Below the pieces are notes generated by a model. That model saw nothing but the letters and a program-made list of their open reading frames with translations, did no database searches and had not been told where the DNA came from. A program made the translations under genes and the position numbers. A DNA stretch of 64,000 nt. Source: an uncultured Oscillospiraceae bacterium. Lineage in GTDB: Bacteria; Bacillota; Clostridia; Oscillospirales; Ruminococcaceae. The DNA is taken from the NCBI GenBank assembly GCA_910579125.1, contig CAJTTH010000007.1:15268-79267 (forward strand). Reading direction: 5' to 3'. Shown one piece after another: positions 1-7,563 of the stretch (position 1 is the first letter of the stretch; each line of letters starts with the position of its first letter).

Positions 1-2370
1 TTTATCTGCTCGAGCAGCGCCGTCAAGCCCTCGTCCTCGTCAAGTTTTTTACGGTAATTCTCCAGAGCTTTCTCGTAGGTGAAGTCGGCAAGCGCACTTT
101 CGGGGCGCGGCGTTCCTGTAATTATAACGCTGTTTCCGTGCTCGTCGGTCTGAACGTCGCCGCCGCTTGTTTCCCATGCGGAGGATTTGCCGTCATCCAT
201 ACAGAGCCGCTCCGCACGCCACTTGCCGTTTTCCTTTACAAAGCGGTTGGTTATCCTGTTTATGACGTAGCCGTCCGTGTTGTTCGGATCAAATTTCGGT
301 TTTATCAGCTCGGGCGCGTTCAGGTCGTAATAATCCCAATCGACCATGTAGCATATCGAATCGAAAACGACCTCGCCGTCAGTGTTCGTTATAAGCTCGT
401 AATCCGTGTGAACAAGGAAAATATCCTCATACGGGTAGTAGCGCTCGCGGTAATAAAGCGCGCCGTCAAGCTCGCGAAACGCGTTGGTAAAATTATAAAG
501 CCGTATCGCCTTATCAATATCGCCGCCAAAAATTTCACGGTAAGCCGCTGTAAAGCTGTCGTAGGTGTAGCCTGTTTCATCGTAAATAAACACCATCGAG
601 CTTATAGGCGTCAGAGATGTGATAGTCGCCGCCTCGTGACCCGACCGTATTTTTTCGGACGGAGCAAGTTCTGTGCCGCCGACGAGCGCAAGCATATCCG
701 CAAGCGTTCTCGCTCTGTAGTAAATGTCCGTGAAGTCGGGCTTGTTTATCCGCTCTAGCAGCGCCGTCAAGCCCTCATCCTCGTCGAGTTTTTTACGGTA
801 ATTTTCCAGAGTTTCCTCGTAGCTGAAGTCGGCAAGCTCGCTCTCTGGCAGCGGCGTTCCCTCAAGGTGGAACGTCAATTTTGTCGTATCGAGCTCAATA
901 TTGTCCGCACCGTCGTTTATCCTGCCGACGGACGACATATCGCCGAGGAAGCAAAGCTCCTCCGCGCGCCATTTACCGTCCTCCTTTACAAAGCGGTTGG
1001 TAATTCTCGTAACGATATAATCCGACCTTTTGGACGGGTCGTAGGGCTGTTTGCGCCCGAAACCGACAAACGCGTTGTATTCCTCGGGGCGGATATGATA
1101 GCAGAGCGTGTCGAAAACGATCTCGTCTTCCGTGCGGCTTGTAAGCTCATATTCGCTGTGAACAAGCAGCGGGTTTTCGCTGAACGCTCTGCACCCCTTG
1201 CAGAGCACGCCGTCGTAATCGTAGAAAGTGCCGTGCTCCAGCATATAATAAAAGGTCTCCGAGCCGAACGCATCTTTCAGCGTATTGGCAAAGCTGTCGT
1301 ATGTGAAACACGTTTCGAGATAACGGTCGGCATTCTGATTGTATTCGTCGAGGAAATTCAGCGCAAAGCCCGAGTCCTTTCCCGTGAAAAGATGCACATT
1401 TTCGTTTGCCGCGAGAATTTCCGCTAGCGTGCGCGCGTTGTAGTACCGCTCGGTAAACTCCGCGTCGCCGATCTGCTCCAGAACCGCGGTCAGGTTCTCG
1501 TCCTTTTTGAGCGTTTCGGTGTATTTCGAGAGCGCCTCGCCGTAATCAAAATCAATATGAGAGCCCTCGGGCAGCGGCGTATACTCAAGCACCGACTTGT
1601 CCGTGATCTGCGGATACGTTCTGTCAAAGGCGTAAGGGAGCGTATGTTCGGCGTAGCCGTAGTCTATATTCTCGGCTCTCCATAAGCCGTCCTCTTTTAC
1701 CAGACGGTTGGTATAAATCGATACAAAGCGCTGACCTTCCTTATTTATATAGCTATCCTTGTTCGCGGAATCGTAAGGCTCGCGTTCCCCGTCGACGGCA
1801 TAGTCGTAATACCGCACCGTATTGAAGACGATCTGACTATCCGTGTTCGTTATCAGCTCATAATCGGTATGGACAAGCCCGAAAAGCCTGTCTTCGCCCG
1901 TCTCGTAACCGTCGGCGGCGTATAGTTGTCCGCCGTTGTCGATAAAGCTCCATCTGCTGCTTATTATCAGATTTTCTGCAGCCGCGTCACAGAAAAACTC
2001 GCGGAACAATTGTACAAATCCGCCGTAGCGGTAGCCTGTCTCGTACAGTTCAAAAACAGTGTCGGGATAAGCCGTATCGGTGGTCGGCTCGGTCACCGTA
2101 ACGCACGCGCGCATTTGCTTTTCCATTTTTTCTCTCGCCTTGTCCGTCGCGATAACATCCGCGTTCGATATGCCGCTCGTCAAGTCCGCAAGCGTTCTCG
2201 CTTTGACGTAAGCGTCAGCGGCGGCGGAGTCGGATATCTCGCCGAGCAGCGCCGTAAGCTCCTCGGGGAACGTCGCGCGGTAGCTGTCCGCAAGCGCGTC
2301 AAGCGTGTCAAGATCGAAATCCTCCAGCTCGCCGTCGGGAATGGGAGTTCCCACCAACGTCGGAACTCCG
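1..2370 (-). repeat. Intragenic tandem repeat, period about 744 bp
   Basis: The DNA at 15-116 and at 759-860 is nearly identical, about nine bases in ten, with a period of exactly 744 bp or 248 codons. More diverged copies of the same block lie near 1475 and 2240. The repeats stay in frame, so the gene grew by in-frame duplication, and the two downstream copies are the most recent. Confidence 0.75.
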
Positions 2371-2633
2371 TAAACCGCCTCGGCGGACGAATTATTGACC
2401 TCGCTGCGGCTCGTCTCGATACCGTGGATAAGCCCCGGCAGCTTGGTTATCCCGAAAACCAGCGCCGCGCAAGCTGCCAGAGCCGCAGCCGCCGAAATTA
2501 TGACCGTGCGCTTCGACATTCTCCACGGAACGTATTCTATATACATATCGGGTCCCGACGCGGTCTGCTCGGCTTCTTTGATGTATTTATCGTCAATGTC
2601 GTTGAACAGGTTGAAAAATTTATTGTCAGCCAT
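1..2633 (-). CDS. Partial large single-pass membrane protein built of ~248-residue tandem repeats
   Basis: I do not recognise the family. The reading frame is open from the ATG at 2633 to the window edge, about 877 codons, so the C-terminus is missing. Residues 1-46 look cytoplasmic. One hydrophobic segment lies near 47-66, and the rest should be outside the cell. The outer part consists of long repeats that begin GTPLPE-like, continue with DFxYEExLxxY, LTALLExI and ARTLADML, and end with NRFVKEDGKWRAE. Three repeats and the start of a fourth are visible. The start overlaps the stop of the ECF sigma gene by 8 bases, so the two are probably translationally coupled. An anti-sigma or sigma-regulated sensor role is inference from this pairing; no zinc-binding anti-sigma motif is visible. 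Confidence 0.75.
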   Translation of the reverse strand, partial: MADNKFFNLFNDIDDKYIKEAEQTASGPDMYIEYVPWRMSKRTVIISAAAALAACAALVFGITKLPGLIHGIETSRSEVNNSSAEAVYGVPTLVGTPIPDGELEDFDLDTLDALADSYRATFPEELTALLGEISDSAAADAYVKARTLADLTSGISNADVIATDKAREKMEKQMRACVTVTEPTTDTAYPDTVFELYETGYRYGGFVQLFREFFCDAAAENLIISSRWSFIDNGGQLYAADGYETGEDRLFGLVHTDYELITNTDSQIVFNTVRYYDYAVDGEREPYDSANKDSYINKEGQRFVSIYTNRLVKEDGLWRAENIDYGYAEHTLPYAFDRTYPQITDKSVLEYTPLPEGSHIDFDYGEALSKYTETLKKDENLTAVLEQIGDAEFTERYYNARTLAEILAANENVHLFTGKDSGFALNFLDEYNQNADRYLETCFTYDSFANTLKDAFGSETFYYMLEHGTFYDYDGVLCKGCRAFSENPLLVHSEYELTSRTEDEIVFDTLCYHIRPEEYNAFVGFGRKQPYDPSKRSDYIVTRITNRFVKEDGKWRAEELCFLGDMSSVGRINDGADNIELDTTKLTFHLEGTPLPESELADFSYEETLENYRKKLDEDEGLTALLERINKPDFTDIYYRARTLADMLALVGGTELAPSEKIRSGHEAATITSLTPISSMVFIYDETGYTYDSFTAAYREIFGGDIDKAIRLYNFTNAFRELDGALYYRERYYPYEDIFLVHTDYELITNTDGEVVFDSICYMVDWDYYDLNAPELIKPKFDPNNTDGYVINRITNRFVKENGKWRAERLCMDDGKSSAWETSGGDVQTDEHGNSVIITGTPRPESALADFTYEKALENYRKKLDEDEGLTALLEQI

Positions 2634-3201
2634 TGTCATAACCCCTTTTCTTCAGATATTTTTTAAGCTCCGCGCGCGTTCTGGAAAGCGTCGCGGAAAC
2701 GTTGTTCTCGGTCATTCCGAACGACGCGGCGAGCTCGGATATCCCGTCGCAATACCAGTACCGCCGCACGAATATCCTCCGCTTATCCGCCGTGAGCCTG
2801 CTGAGAAAGCGGTTTATCTCCTCCAGAAGCTCGCGGCGCTCGGCGGTCTCGGCTACATCGCCGCCCGCGAAAGCCTCCAGCTCCTCAAGCTCCTCGAACA
2901 CTAAGTCGACCGCTCCCCCGCCGCGTTTTTCACGGCGTTCGCTTTTCCAACGGTTAAGCGAGATGTTTTTCGCGATCTTCGCCAGATACGCGGACAATAT
3001 CTTCGGCTTTGCGGGCGGAATGCTTTCCCACGCTTTCAGCCACGTATCGTTCAGACACTCCTCCGCGTCCTCGCTGTTTTGCAGAATATTCCGCGCTATC
3101 GAGCCGCAAAGCCCGCCGAATTTCTCCGAGACCGCGCGCACGGCGTTCTCATCGCGGCTGTTGAACAGCTCCAGTATTTCGTTATCATTCAAAACGCCCA
3201 C
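2626..3201 (-). CDS. ECF-type RNA polymerase sigma factor
   Basis: Alternative sigma factor that should direct RNA polymerase to a small regulon. A region 2-like helix pair is visible (SIARNILQNSEDAEECLNDT, then TWLKAWESIPP). A C-terminal region 4 helix-turn-helix follows (DGISELAASFGMTENNVSAT). I chose the GTG at 3201 because GGAGG lies 8 bases upstream, which gives 191 aa, the normal ECF length. In-frame starts at 3258 (ATG) and 3285 (GTG) have no well-spaced ribosome binding site. The stop overlaps the start of the downstream repeat membrane protein, the typical arrangement of a sigma factor with its regulator. No consensus promoter was clear upstream. Confidence 0.87.
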   Translation of the reverse strand: MGVLNDNEILELFNSRDENAVRAVSEKFGGLCGSIARNILQNSEDAEECLNDTWLKAWESIPPAKPKILSAYLAKIAKNISLNRWKSERREKRGGGAVDLVFEELEELEAFAGGDVAETAERRELLEEINRFLSRLTADKRRIFVRRYWYCDGISELAASFGMTENNVSATLSRTRAELKKYLKKRGYDNG

Positions 3202-3360
3202 CGCCCTTTCCTCCGTTTCTTGTGAAATTTCCGCAGAACCGCACATACGCAGCTCCATTGAACCGACGCCGCCCAAACCGCTCACTCCCTTGTCTTTTTA
3301 TCGTGAGGTTTTCTCCTCTATTATTTATGACAACGTTTTATTTACTTTCTGACAATTTTT

Positions 3361-3394
3361 ATAAAAAATTTGCCCCGTTTTTTCGGGGCAAATT
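3361..3394 (-). terminator. Intrinsic terminator of the gat operon
   Basis: An 11-bp perfect stem (AATTTGCCCCG with its complement) encloses a 6-base loop. On the minus strand it is followed by a T-rich run, just downstream of the gatB stop. Confidence 0.9.
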
Positions 3395-3408
3395 CATAGC
3401 TTTCAAAA

Positions 3409-4848
3409 TTATTCGGAGAGCTTTTTGCGGATATACTCCTGGATAGCCTTGGGGCTTGCCGCGCCCTTAAGCGCCTTGTTCGCCTGACCCATAAAGAACC
3501 CGAACACCTTCTGATCACCGTTCTTGTACTGCTCGACGGGTTTGGGGTTGTTCGCGATTATCTCGTCGACCACCTTCGCCAAAAGGTCGTTGTCCTCCTT
3601 TATCCAAAGGTCATCACGGTCGGCTATTTCTTTCGGAGTGCCGCCGTTCTCGATCATCTCGCGGAGTATCGTCTTTGCGTTTGCCTGCGAAATTTTGTCG
3701 GTCTGCATATACTCAACAATCTGCGCAAACTCCGCGCCGTTGAATTTCAGCGCGTCCATATCCGCTTCGCCGAGGTTGATACGGCGCATAAGCTCGCCGA
3801 TAATATAGTTTGCAATCGCTTTCGGGTTGTTGTAAACCGCGATCGCCGCGTCAAAAAAGTCGCAGACGCGCTTGTCGCCGACGATAATGTCCGCATCCGC
3901 CTTCTTTATGCCGTACTCGTCGACGTATCTCGCCACGCGCTGCTCGGGCAGCTCGGGAATGGAGCGCTTTATCTCATCCAGCTCCTCCTCGGTGAAGATT
4001 ATCGGAGGAATGTCGGGGTCGGGGAAGTAACGGTAATCGTGCGCGTCCTCCTTGGAGCGCATTGCGGTGGTCTCGCCGAGCTGCTCGTTGAAACGGCGCG
4101 TCTGCTGAATTACGCGCTCGCCATTCTCGAGAAGCTCCTCCTGCCGCTCGATCTCGACCTCGATAGCTCTCGCTATCGCCTTGAGCGAGTTTAGGTTTTT
4201 CAGCTCCGTGCGCGTTCCCAACTCGTCTGAGCCTTTCGGCGCAATGGAGATGTTCACGTCGCAGCGGATAGAGCCTTGCTCCATTTTGCAGTCGCAGATA
4301 CCCGCGTATTGCAGCAGCAGCTTTATCTTCTCGATGAACGCAATAACTTCATCAGCGGAATGGAAATCGGGCTCGGTGACTATCTCGATAAGCGGCACGC
4401 CGCAGCGGTTGTAGTCCGCGAGCGAAACGCGGTTCACGTCGTCGTGAACGAGCTTGCCCGCGTCCTCCTCAAGGTGGATACGGTTAATGCGGATAACCTT
4501 GTCCTCGCCGTTTACGTTAATGTTGACCGTTCCCGAAAGGCATACGGGGCGCGGCATCTGCGATATCTGATAAGCCTTTGGCAGATCGGGGTAGAAATAG
4601 TTCTTTCTGTCCCATTTCGTGAACCGCGAGATGTCGCAGTTCATCACATACCCCGCCTTTATAATGTACTCGACCGCCTTTTGGTTGAGCACAGGCAAAG
4701 TTCCCGGCAAGCCGCTGCAAACGGGGCAGCAGCGCGAGTTCGGAGTTCCGCCGAATTCCGCGGAACAGGTGCAGAACACCTTGGATTTCGTCAATAATTC
4801 CGCGTGAATTTCAAGACCCATTGTGGGAAAATAAGCGCTCATGTCCAC
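3409..4848 (-). CDS. gatB: Asp-tRNA(Asn)/Glu-tRNA(Gln) amidotransferase subunit B
   Basis: GatB binds mischarged Glu-tRNA(Gln) or Asp-tRNA(Asn), phosphorylates the side chain and accepts ammonia from GatA. The 479 residues are normal length. The N-terminal kinase-like cradle is clear: GLEIHAELLTKSKVFC, then the zinc-site cysteines in CTCSAEF and CCPVCSGLPG, and TRTELKNLNS in the middle. The C-terminal helical and YqeY-like tail ends in GQANKALKGAASP. It is the last gene of gatC-gatA-gatB, with 6 bases separating it from gatA. A terminator follows at once. The genome therefore probably uses the indirect route for Gln-tRNA and/or Asn-tRNA. Confidence 0.97.
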   Translation of the reverse strand: MDMSAYFPTMGLEIHAELLTKSKVFCTCSAEFGGTPNSRCCPVCSGLPGTLPVLNQKAVEYIIKAGYVMNCDISRFTKWDRKNYFYPDLPKAYQISQMPRPVCLSGTVNINVNGEDKVIRINRIHLEEDAGKLVHDDVNRVSLADYNRCGVPLIEIVTEPDFHSADEVIAFIEKIKLLLQYAGICDCKMEQGSIRCDVNISIAPKGSDELGTRTELKNLNSLKAIARAIEVEIERQEELLENGERVIQQTRRFNEQLGETTAMRSKEDAHDYRYFPDPDIPPIIFTEEELDEIKRSIPELPEQRVARYVDEYGIKKADADIIVGDKRVCDFFDAAIAVYNNPKAIANYIIGELMRRINLGEADMDALKFNGAEFAQIVEYMQTDKISQANAKTILREMIENGGTPKEIADRDDLWIKEDNDLLAKVVDEIIANNPKPVEQYKNGDQKVFGFFMGQANKALKGAASPKAIQEYIRKKLSE

Positions 4849-4854
4849 ACCCCC

Positions 4855-6303
4855 TTACAGCTTCGGAGCAACGGGCGCAAACCCTTGCTCGAACGCGTCC
4901 GCGCATTGCAGAATTGTCGTTTCGTCAAAGCGCTTTCCGATTATCGACATACCGATAGGCAAGCCGCTTTCCGTGTAGCCGCACGTCGTCGAAACGCCCG
5001 GCAGCTTCGCGATATTCACCGTAACGGTGCAGATATCCGCTTGGTACATCTTTACGGGATCGCTGTCCTGCGAGCCTATCTTGTACGCGGGCGTGGGTGC
5101 AGTGGGCGTGAGGATAACGTCCGCCTGCTCGAAAATTCGGTTATACTGTCGGATAATTTCCTGTTTGAGCGCGAGGGCTTTCTTGTAGTACGCGTCGTAG
5201 TAGCCGCTCGACAGCGCGTAGTTGCCAAGCAGAATACGGCGCTTTACCTCCTCGCCGAAGCCGCGCGAACGGCTGTCGCGGATAAGCTCCTCAAACGTTC
5301 TGCCCTCGCCCCTGAAACCGTACTTTATCCCGTCGAAGCGCGAAAGGTTTGAAGCCGCCTCCGCGCACGCTATCAAATAGTACGCGGGGATCGCGTATTT
5401 CAGCCCCGGCATGGAGCATTCAACGAGAACAGCGCCCTGTTTTTCAAGCTCGTGCGCCGCGTTCATGACCGCAGTTTTTACCGCTTCGTCAACGCCCTCC
5501 GCGTAGAACTCCTTTGGCAGAGCGATCTTCGTGCCCTTTATCGGCTGTCCGAGTTTCTCCGTGAAGTCGGGAACTTCCGCTTTCACAGAGGTCGCGTCGT
5601 GCCTGTCGTGACCGCATATTGCGTTGAGCATTACGGCACAGTCGCGCGCGTCGTTACATATCGGACCTATCTGGTCGAGCGAACTTGCGAACGCGACCAA
5701 TCCGTAGCGCGAAACGCGCCCGTATGTCGGCTTGATACCCGTCACTCCGCAGAACGACGACGGCTGACGAATAGAGCCGCCCGTATCGCTGCCGAGCGCC
5801 GCGGGAGCAAGCGATGCCGAAACTGCTGCCGCCGAGCCGCCCGAACTTCCGCCGGGAACGCGCTCGAGGTCATACGGGTTCTTCGTTTTGGCGAACGCGG
5901 ATGTCTGGTTCGAGCCGCCCATCGCGAACTCGTCCATCGATGTGCGTCCGAGCAGAACATACCCTTGTGCGTTCAGCTTTTCGATAACCGTCGCATTATA
6001 CGGCGGAATGAAATTCTCCAGCATACGGCTCGCACAGGTCGTGCGCACTCCGTCAATGCAGATATTGTCCTTTATCGCGAGCGGAATGCCCGTCAGCGCC
6101 GAGGACTTCCCCTCGTCGATGCGCTTCTGGGCGTTCTCCGCGCCGCGCATTGCCTCGTCCTTTGTTACCGTAATATACGAAAGCAAGTCCTTATCGACCG
6201 CCCCAATTCTTTTAAAATACTCTCCGCAAAGCTCAACAGCGCTTATTTTCTTGCTGTCGAGAGCCTTTCGCAGATCGCGTATCCTTGTACGTATCAAATC
6301 CAT
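4855..6303 (-). CDS. gatA: Asp-tRNA(Asn)/Glu-tRNA(Gln) amidotransferase subunit A
   Basis: Glutaminase subunit of GatCAB, which hydrolyses glutamine and channels ammonia to GatB. The amidase signature is complete: the catalytic Lys in PLAIKDNICIDG, the glycine/serine-rich GGSSGGSAAAVSA, and the nucleophile region GSDTGGSIRQPSSFCG. The length of 482 aa is normal. The ATG start is preceded by TAAGGAG. A ~220-bp structured repeat separates it from gatC upstream, so gatA expression may depend on read-through or on processing within that element. Confidence 0.97.
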   Translation of the reverse strand: MDLIRTRIRDLRKALDSKKISAVELCGEYFKRIGAVDKDLLSYITVTKDEAMRGAENAQKRIDEGKSSALTGIPLAIKDNICIDGVRTTCASRMLENFIPPYNATVIEKLNAQGYVLLGRTSMDEFAMGGSNQTSAFAKTKNPYDLERVPGGSSGGSAAAVSASLAPAALGSDTGGSIRQPSSFCGVTGIKPTYGRVSRYGLVAFASSLDQIGPICNDARDCAVMLNAICGHDRHDATSVKAEVPDFTEKLGQPIKGTKIALPKEFYAEGVDEAVKTAVMNAAHELEKQGAVLVECSMPGLKYAIPAYYLIACAEAASNLSRFDGIKYGFRGEGRTFEELIRDSRSRGFGEEVKRRILLGNYALSSGYYDAYYKKALALKQEIIRQYNRIFEQADVILTPTAPTPAYKIGSQDSDPVKMYQADICTVTVNIAKLPGVSTTCGYTESGLPIGMSIIGKRFDETTILQCADAFEQGFAPVAPKL

Positions 6304-6317
6304 TTTTTACTCCTTAT

Positions 6318-6535
6318 TTAGATGTCAAAAGCTCGCACCGCTCACTGCGTTCGCTAGCCAACGGCAACTCCTCCGCTTCACTTCGTTCCGCTCCGTCGTC
6401 ACCGTTGCTTGCGACTTTTGACCCTGCGTATTTATGCTGCGCTTTTTATTTAAACCTAAAAAGCACATCATCGGATAATTTTGTGCACCAAGCCAAACGG
6501 TCTTTTGACGCTGCGTGTTTATAATACCGTTCCTG
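6318..6535 (-). repeat. Dispersed structured intergenic element, copy A
   Basis: This fills the gap between gatC and gatA. Read on the plus strand it carries AAAAGCTCGCA, then GCTAGCC, then a low-complexity core of CTCCGCTTC-type repeats. The core is enclosed by CAACGG and CCGTTG, and a tail contains GCCAAACGGTC. The same order of blocks occurs at 33612-33778 and 58400-58607, each time directly before the ribosome binding site of a minus-strand gene. Confidence 0.6.
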
Positions 6536-6549
6536 ATTGACCGCGCCGC

Positions 6550-6834
6550 TTATTCAACGACCTTTGGCACAACATAGCACCCATCGGTATTCTCGGCGTT
6601 TGACAGCAGCTTCTCCGTCGGGAAGCTCTCCTCGGGAACGTCCTCGCGCGTATCGCCGAAACGTATATCGTTGCCGTCCTTGGTGTCGTCATAGGTGAGA
6701 TCGAACTCCTTTATCTCGTCCATAAGGTCGATAATATCACTCATCTCACCCATTACCTTCTTCATACCCTCTTCGTCATAGTCGAGCTTGGACAGCTCGC
6801 ATAAATGCCGTATAGTCTGTATTTCAATAGCCAT
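6550..6834 (-). CDS. gatC: Asp-tRNA(Asn)/Glu-tRNA(Gln) amidotransferase subunit C
   Basis: Small scaffold subunit that wraps around GatA and stabilises the GatA-GatB complex. It has 94 residues, the usual size. The family pattern is visible: an N-terminal helix with HLCELSKLDYDEE, a linker helix ending MDEIKEFDLTYDD, and the C-terminal DVPEESFPTEKLLSNAEN followed by GCYVVPKVVE. I use the ATG at 6834, which has AGAGGAG six bases upstream; the in-frame ATG at 6867 has no such site. It is the first gene of the operon, and its promoter should lie in the AT-rich DNA at 6840-6960, where I saw no clean consensus. Confidence 0.93.
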   Translation of the reverse strand: MAIEIQTIRHLCELSKLDYDEEGMKKVMGEMSDIIDLMDEIKEFDLTYDDTKDGNDIRFGDTREDVPEESFPTEKLLSNAENTDGCYVVPKVVE

Positions 6835-7023
6835 AGTCTGCTCCTCTCTTTCGTGTAGTCCATACATTTAATATTATATCCCATTTTCCAACTTTTTTCA
6901 ATAGCAATTTGGCAAAAAATCCAATTTATACAAAATAACGAAATTTCTGCATAATTTACCCGAACATTCTTGCAATTGCAACTAAAATATTTTTCGGCGA
7001 ACTTTCCAAAAACTAATACAGGC

Positions 7024-7052
7024 TTGACATCTTAACAAATCCGAATTATAAT
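7024..7052 (+). promoter_or_regulatory. Consensus sigma-A promoter before a decayed small gene
   Basis: TTGACA at 7024-7029 and TATAAT at 7047-7052 are separated by exactly 17 bp. Transcription should begin near 7059. No intact gene follows before the next promoter at 7354. Confidence 0.85.
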
Positions 7053-7083
7053 GCATAAAACCACATTTAACGGGGGGTGTAAA

Positions 7084-7261
7084 ACGGGTCAAATCGATAT
7101 TCAATTCAAAGACAATTTACGCAAAGATCTGAAACACGTTCAAACATCTTAAAGAGCTTTTGGAATCGGACAAAAAGGACGAGCTGCAAAAGGCAATTGA
7201 TCAAGAAATCGAACGTGTCAACGCAAGCTTGCACGATTATCCAATCAAACCGAATATTTAA
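7084..7261 (+). pseudogene. Decayed small ORF, or a non-coding RNA that derives from one
   Basis: A strong Shine-Dalgarno stretch, GGGGGG, ends seven bases before an ACG codon at 7084, where an ATG would be expected. The frame then reads GQIDIQFKDNLRKDLKHV and stops at 7152. Moving by one base, the frame continues through FKHLKELLESDKKDELQ and AIDQEIERVNASLHDYP to a stop at 7259-7261. Together these would make a charged helical protein of about 60 aa of unknown family. The lost start and the frameshift suggest a pseudogene. The intact promoter means the region is probably still transcribed. Confidence 0.45.
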
Positions 7262-7297
7262 AAGGTGTTAGGTCCGCAAAGGGTTTGACGCCTTTTT
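7261..7297 (+). terminator. Probable weak terminator after the decayed ORF
   Basis: AAAGGTGT and ACGCCTTT form an 8-bp stem with one wobble pair and a 19-base loop, ending in a run of T. Confidence 0.5.
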
Positions 7298-7353
7298 GGT
7301 AAATGCTTCAGCCGCAAAATGAAAGTTCAAAATAGATTTCTTGCAAAAAGCTC

Positions 7354-7382
7354 TTGACATTTTATACAAACAGTGGTATAAT
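7354..7382 (+). promoter_or_regulatory. Consensus sigma-A promoter of the glutamate synthase cluster
   Basis: TTGACA at 7354-7359 and TATAAT at 7377-7382 are separated by 17 bp. The predicted start near 7389 leaves a leader of about 175 nt before the first gene. Confidence 0.9.
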
Positions 7383-7388
7383 AACAGT

Positions 7389-7563
7389 GTTGCGAAATGT
7401 TGAAAAACTTCGTAGCTTGCGTTATTCAACATAGTTAACAGAGTTTTCAACAATGCGGCGGTTGAAAATTATTACCGCATTCATTGTGAATTTTTTCCGC
7501 ACTTTCAATTGCGCAAGGCAGACTAAGGTCGGTTTTCCGTCCTATAAAGGAGTAGTGAACTTA
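7389..7563 (+). promoter_or_regulatory. Structured 5' leader of the glutamate synthase cluster
   Basis: The leader contains alternating complementary blocks. ATGTTGAA (7397-7404) pairs with TTCAACAT (7425-7432). AGTTTTCAAC (7442-7451) pairs with GTTGAAAATT (7461-7470). Because the blocks repeat, the pairings can be swapped. The loop AATGCGG (7452-7458) can also pair with CCGCATT (7475-7481), and ATTCA-TTG-TGAAT followed by six T lies at 7479-7497. This looks like an attenuator or antiterminator, and an ANTAR protein is encoded at the end of the operon. I could not match a known riboswitch or the canonical pair of ANTAR hexaloops. Confidence 0.45.

Noticed and set aside
3202..3285. Upstream GTG/ATG starts for the ECF sigma gene
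   Set aside because: No properly spaced ribosome binding site, and the extra 28 residues do not look like sigma region 2.
7051..7152. ATG at 7051 as a gene start
   Set aside because: The ATG overlaps the -10 box, so it would not be in the transcript.
7389..7563. Known riboswitch or glnA-type RNA in the glutamate synthase leader
   Set aside because: I could not match a conserved glutamine-RNA core by eye; only generic alternative hairpins are supported.
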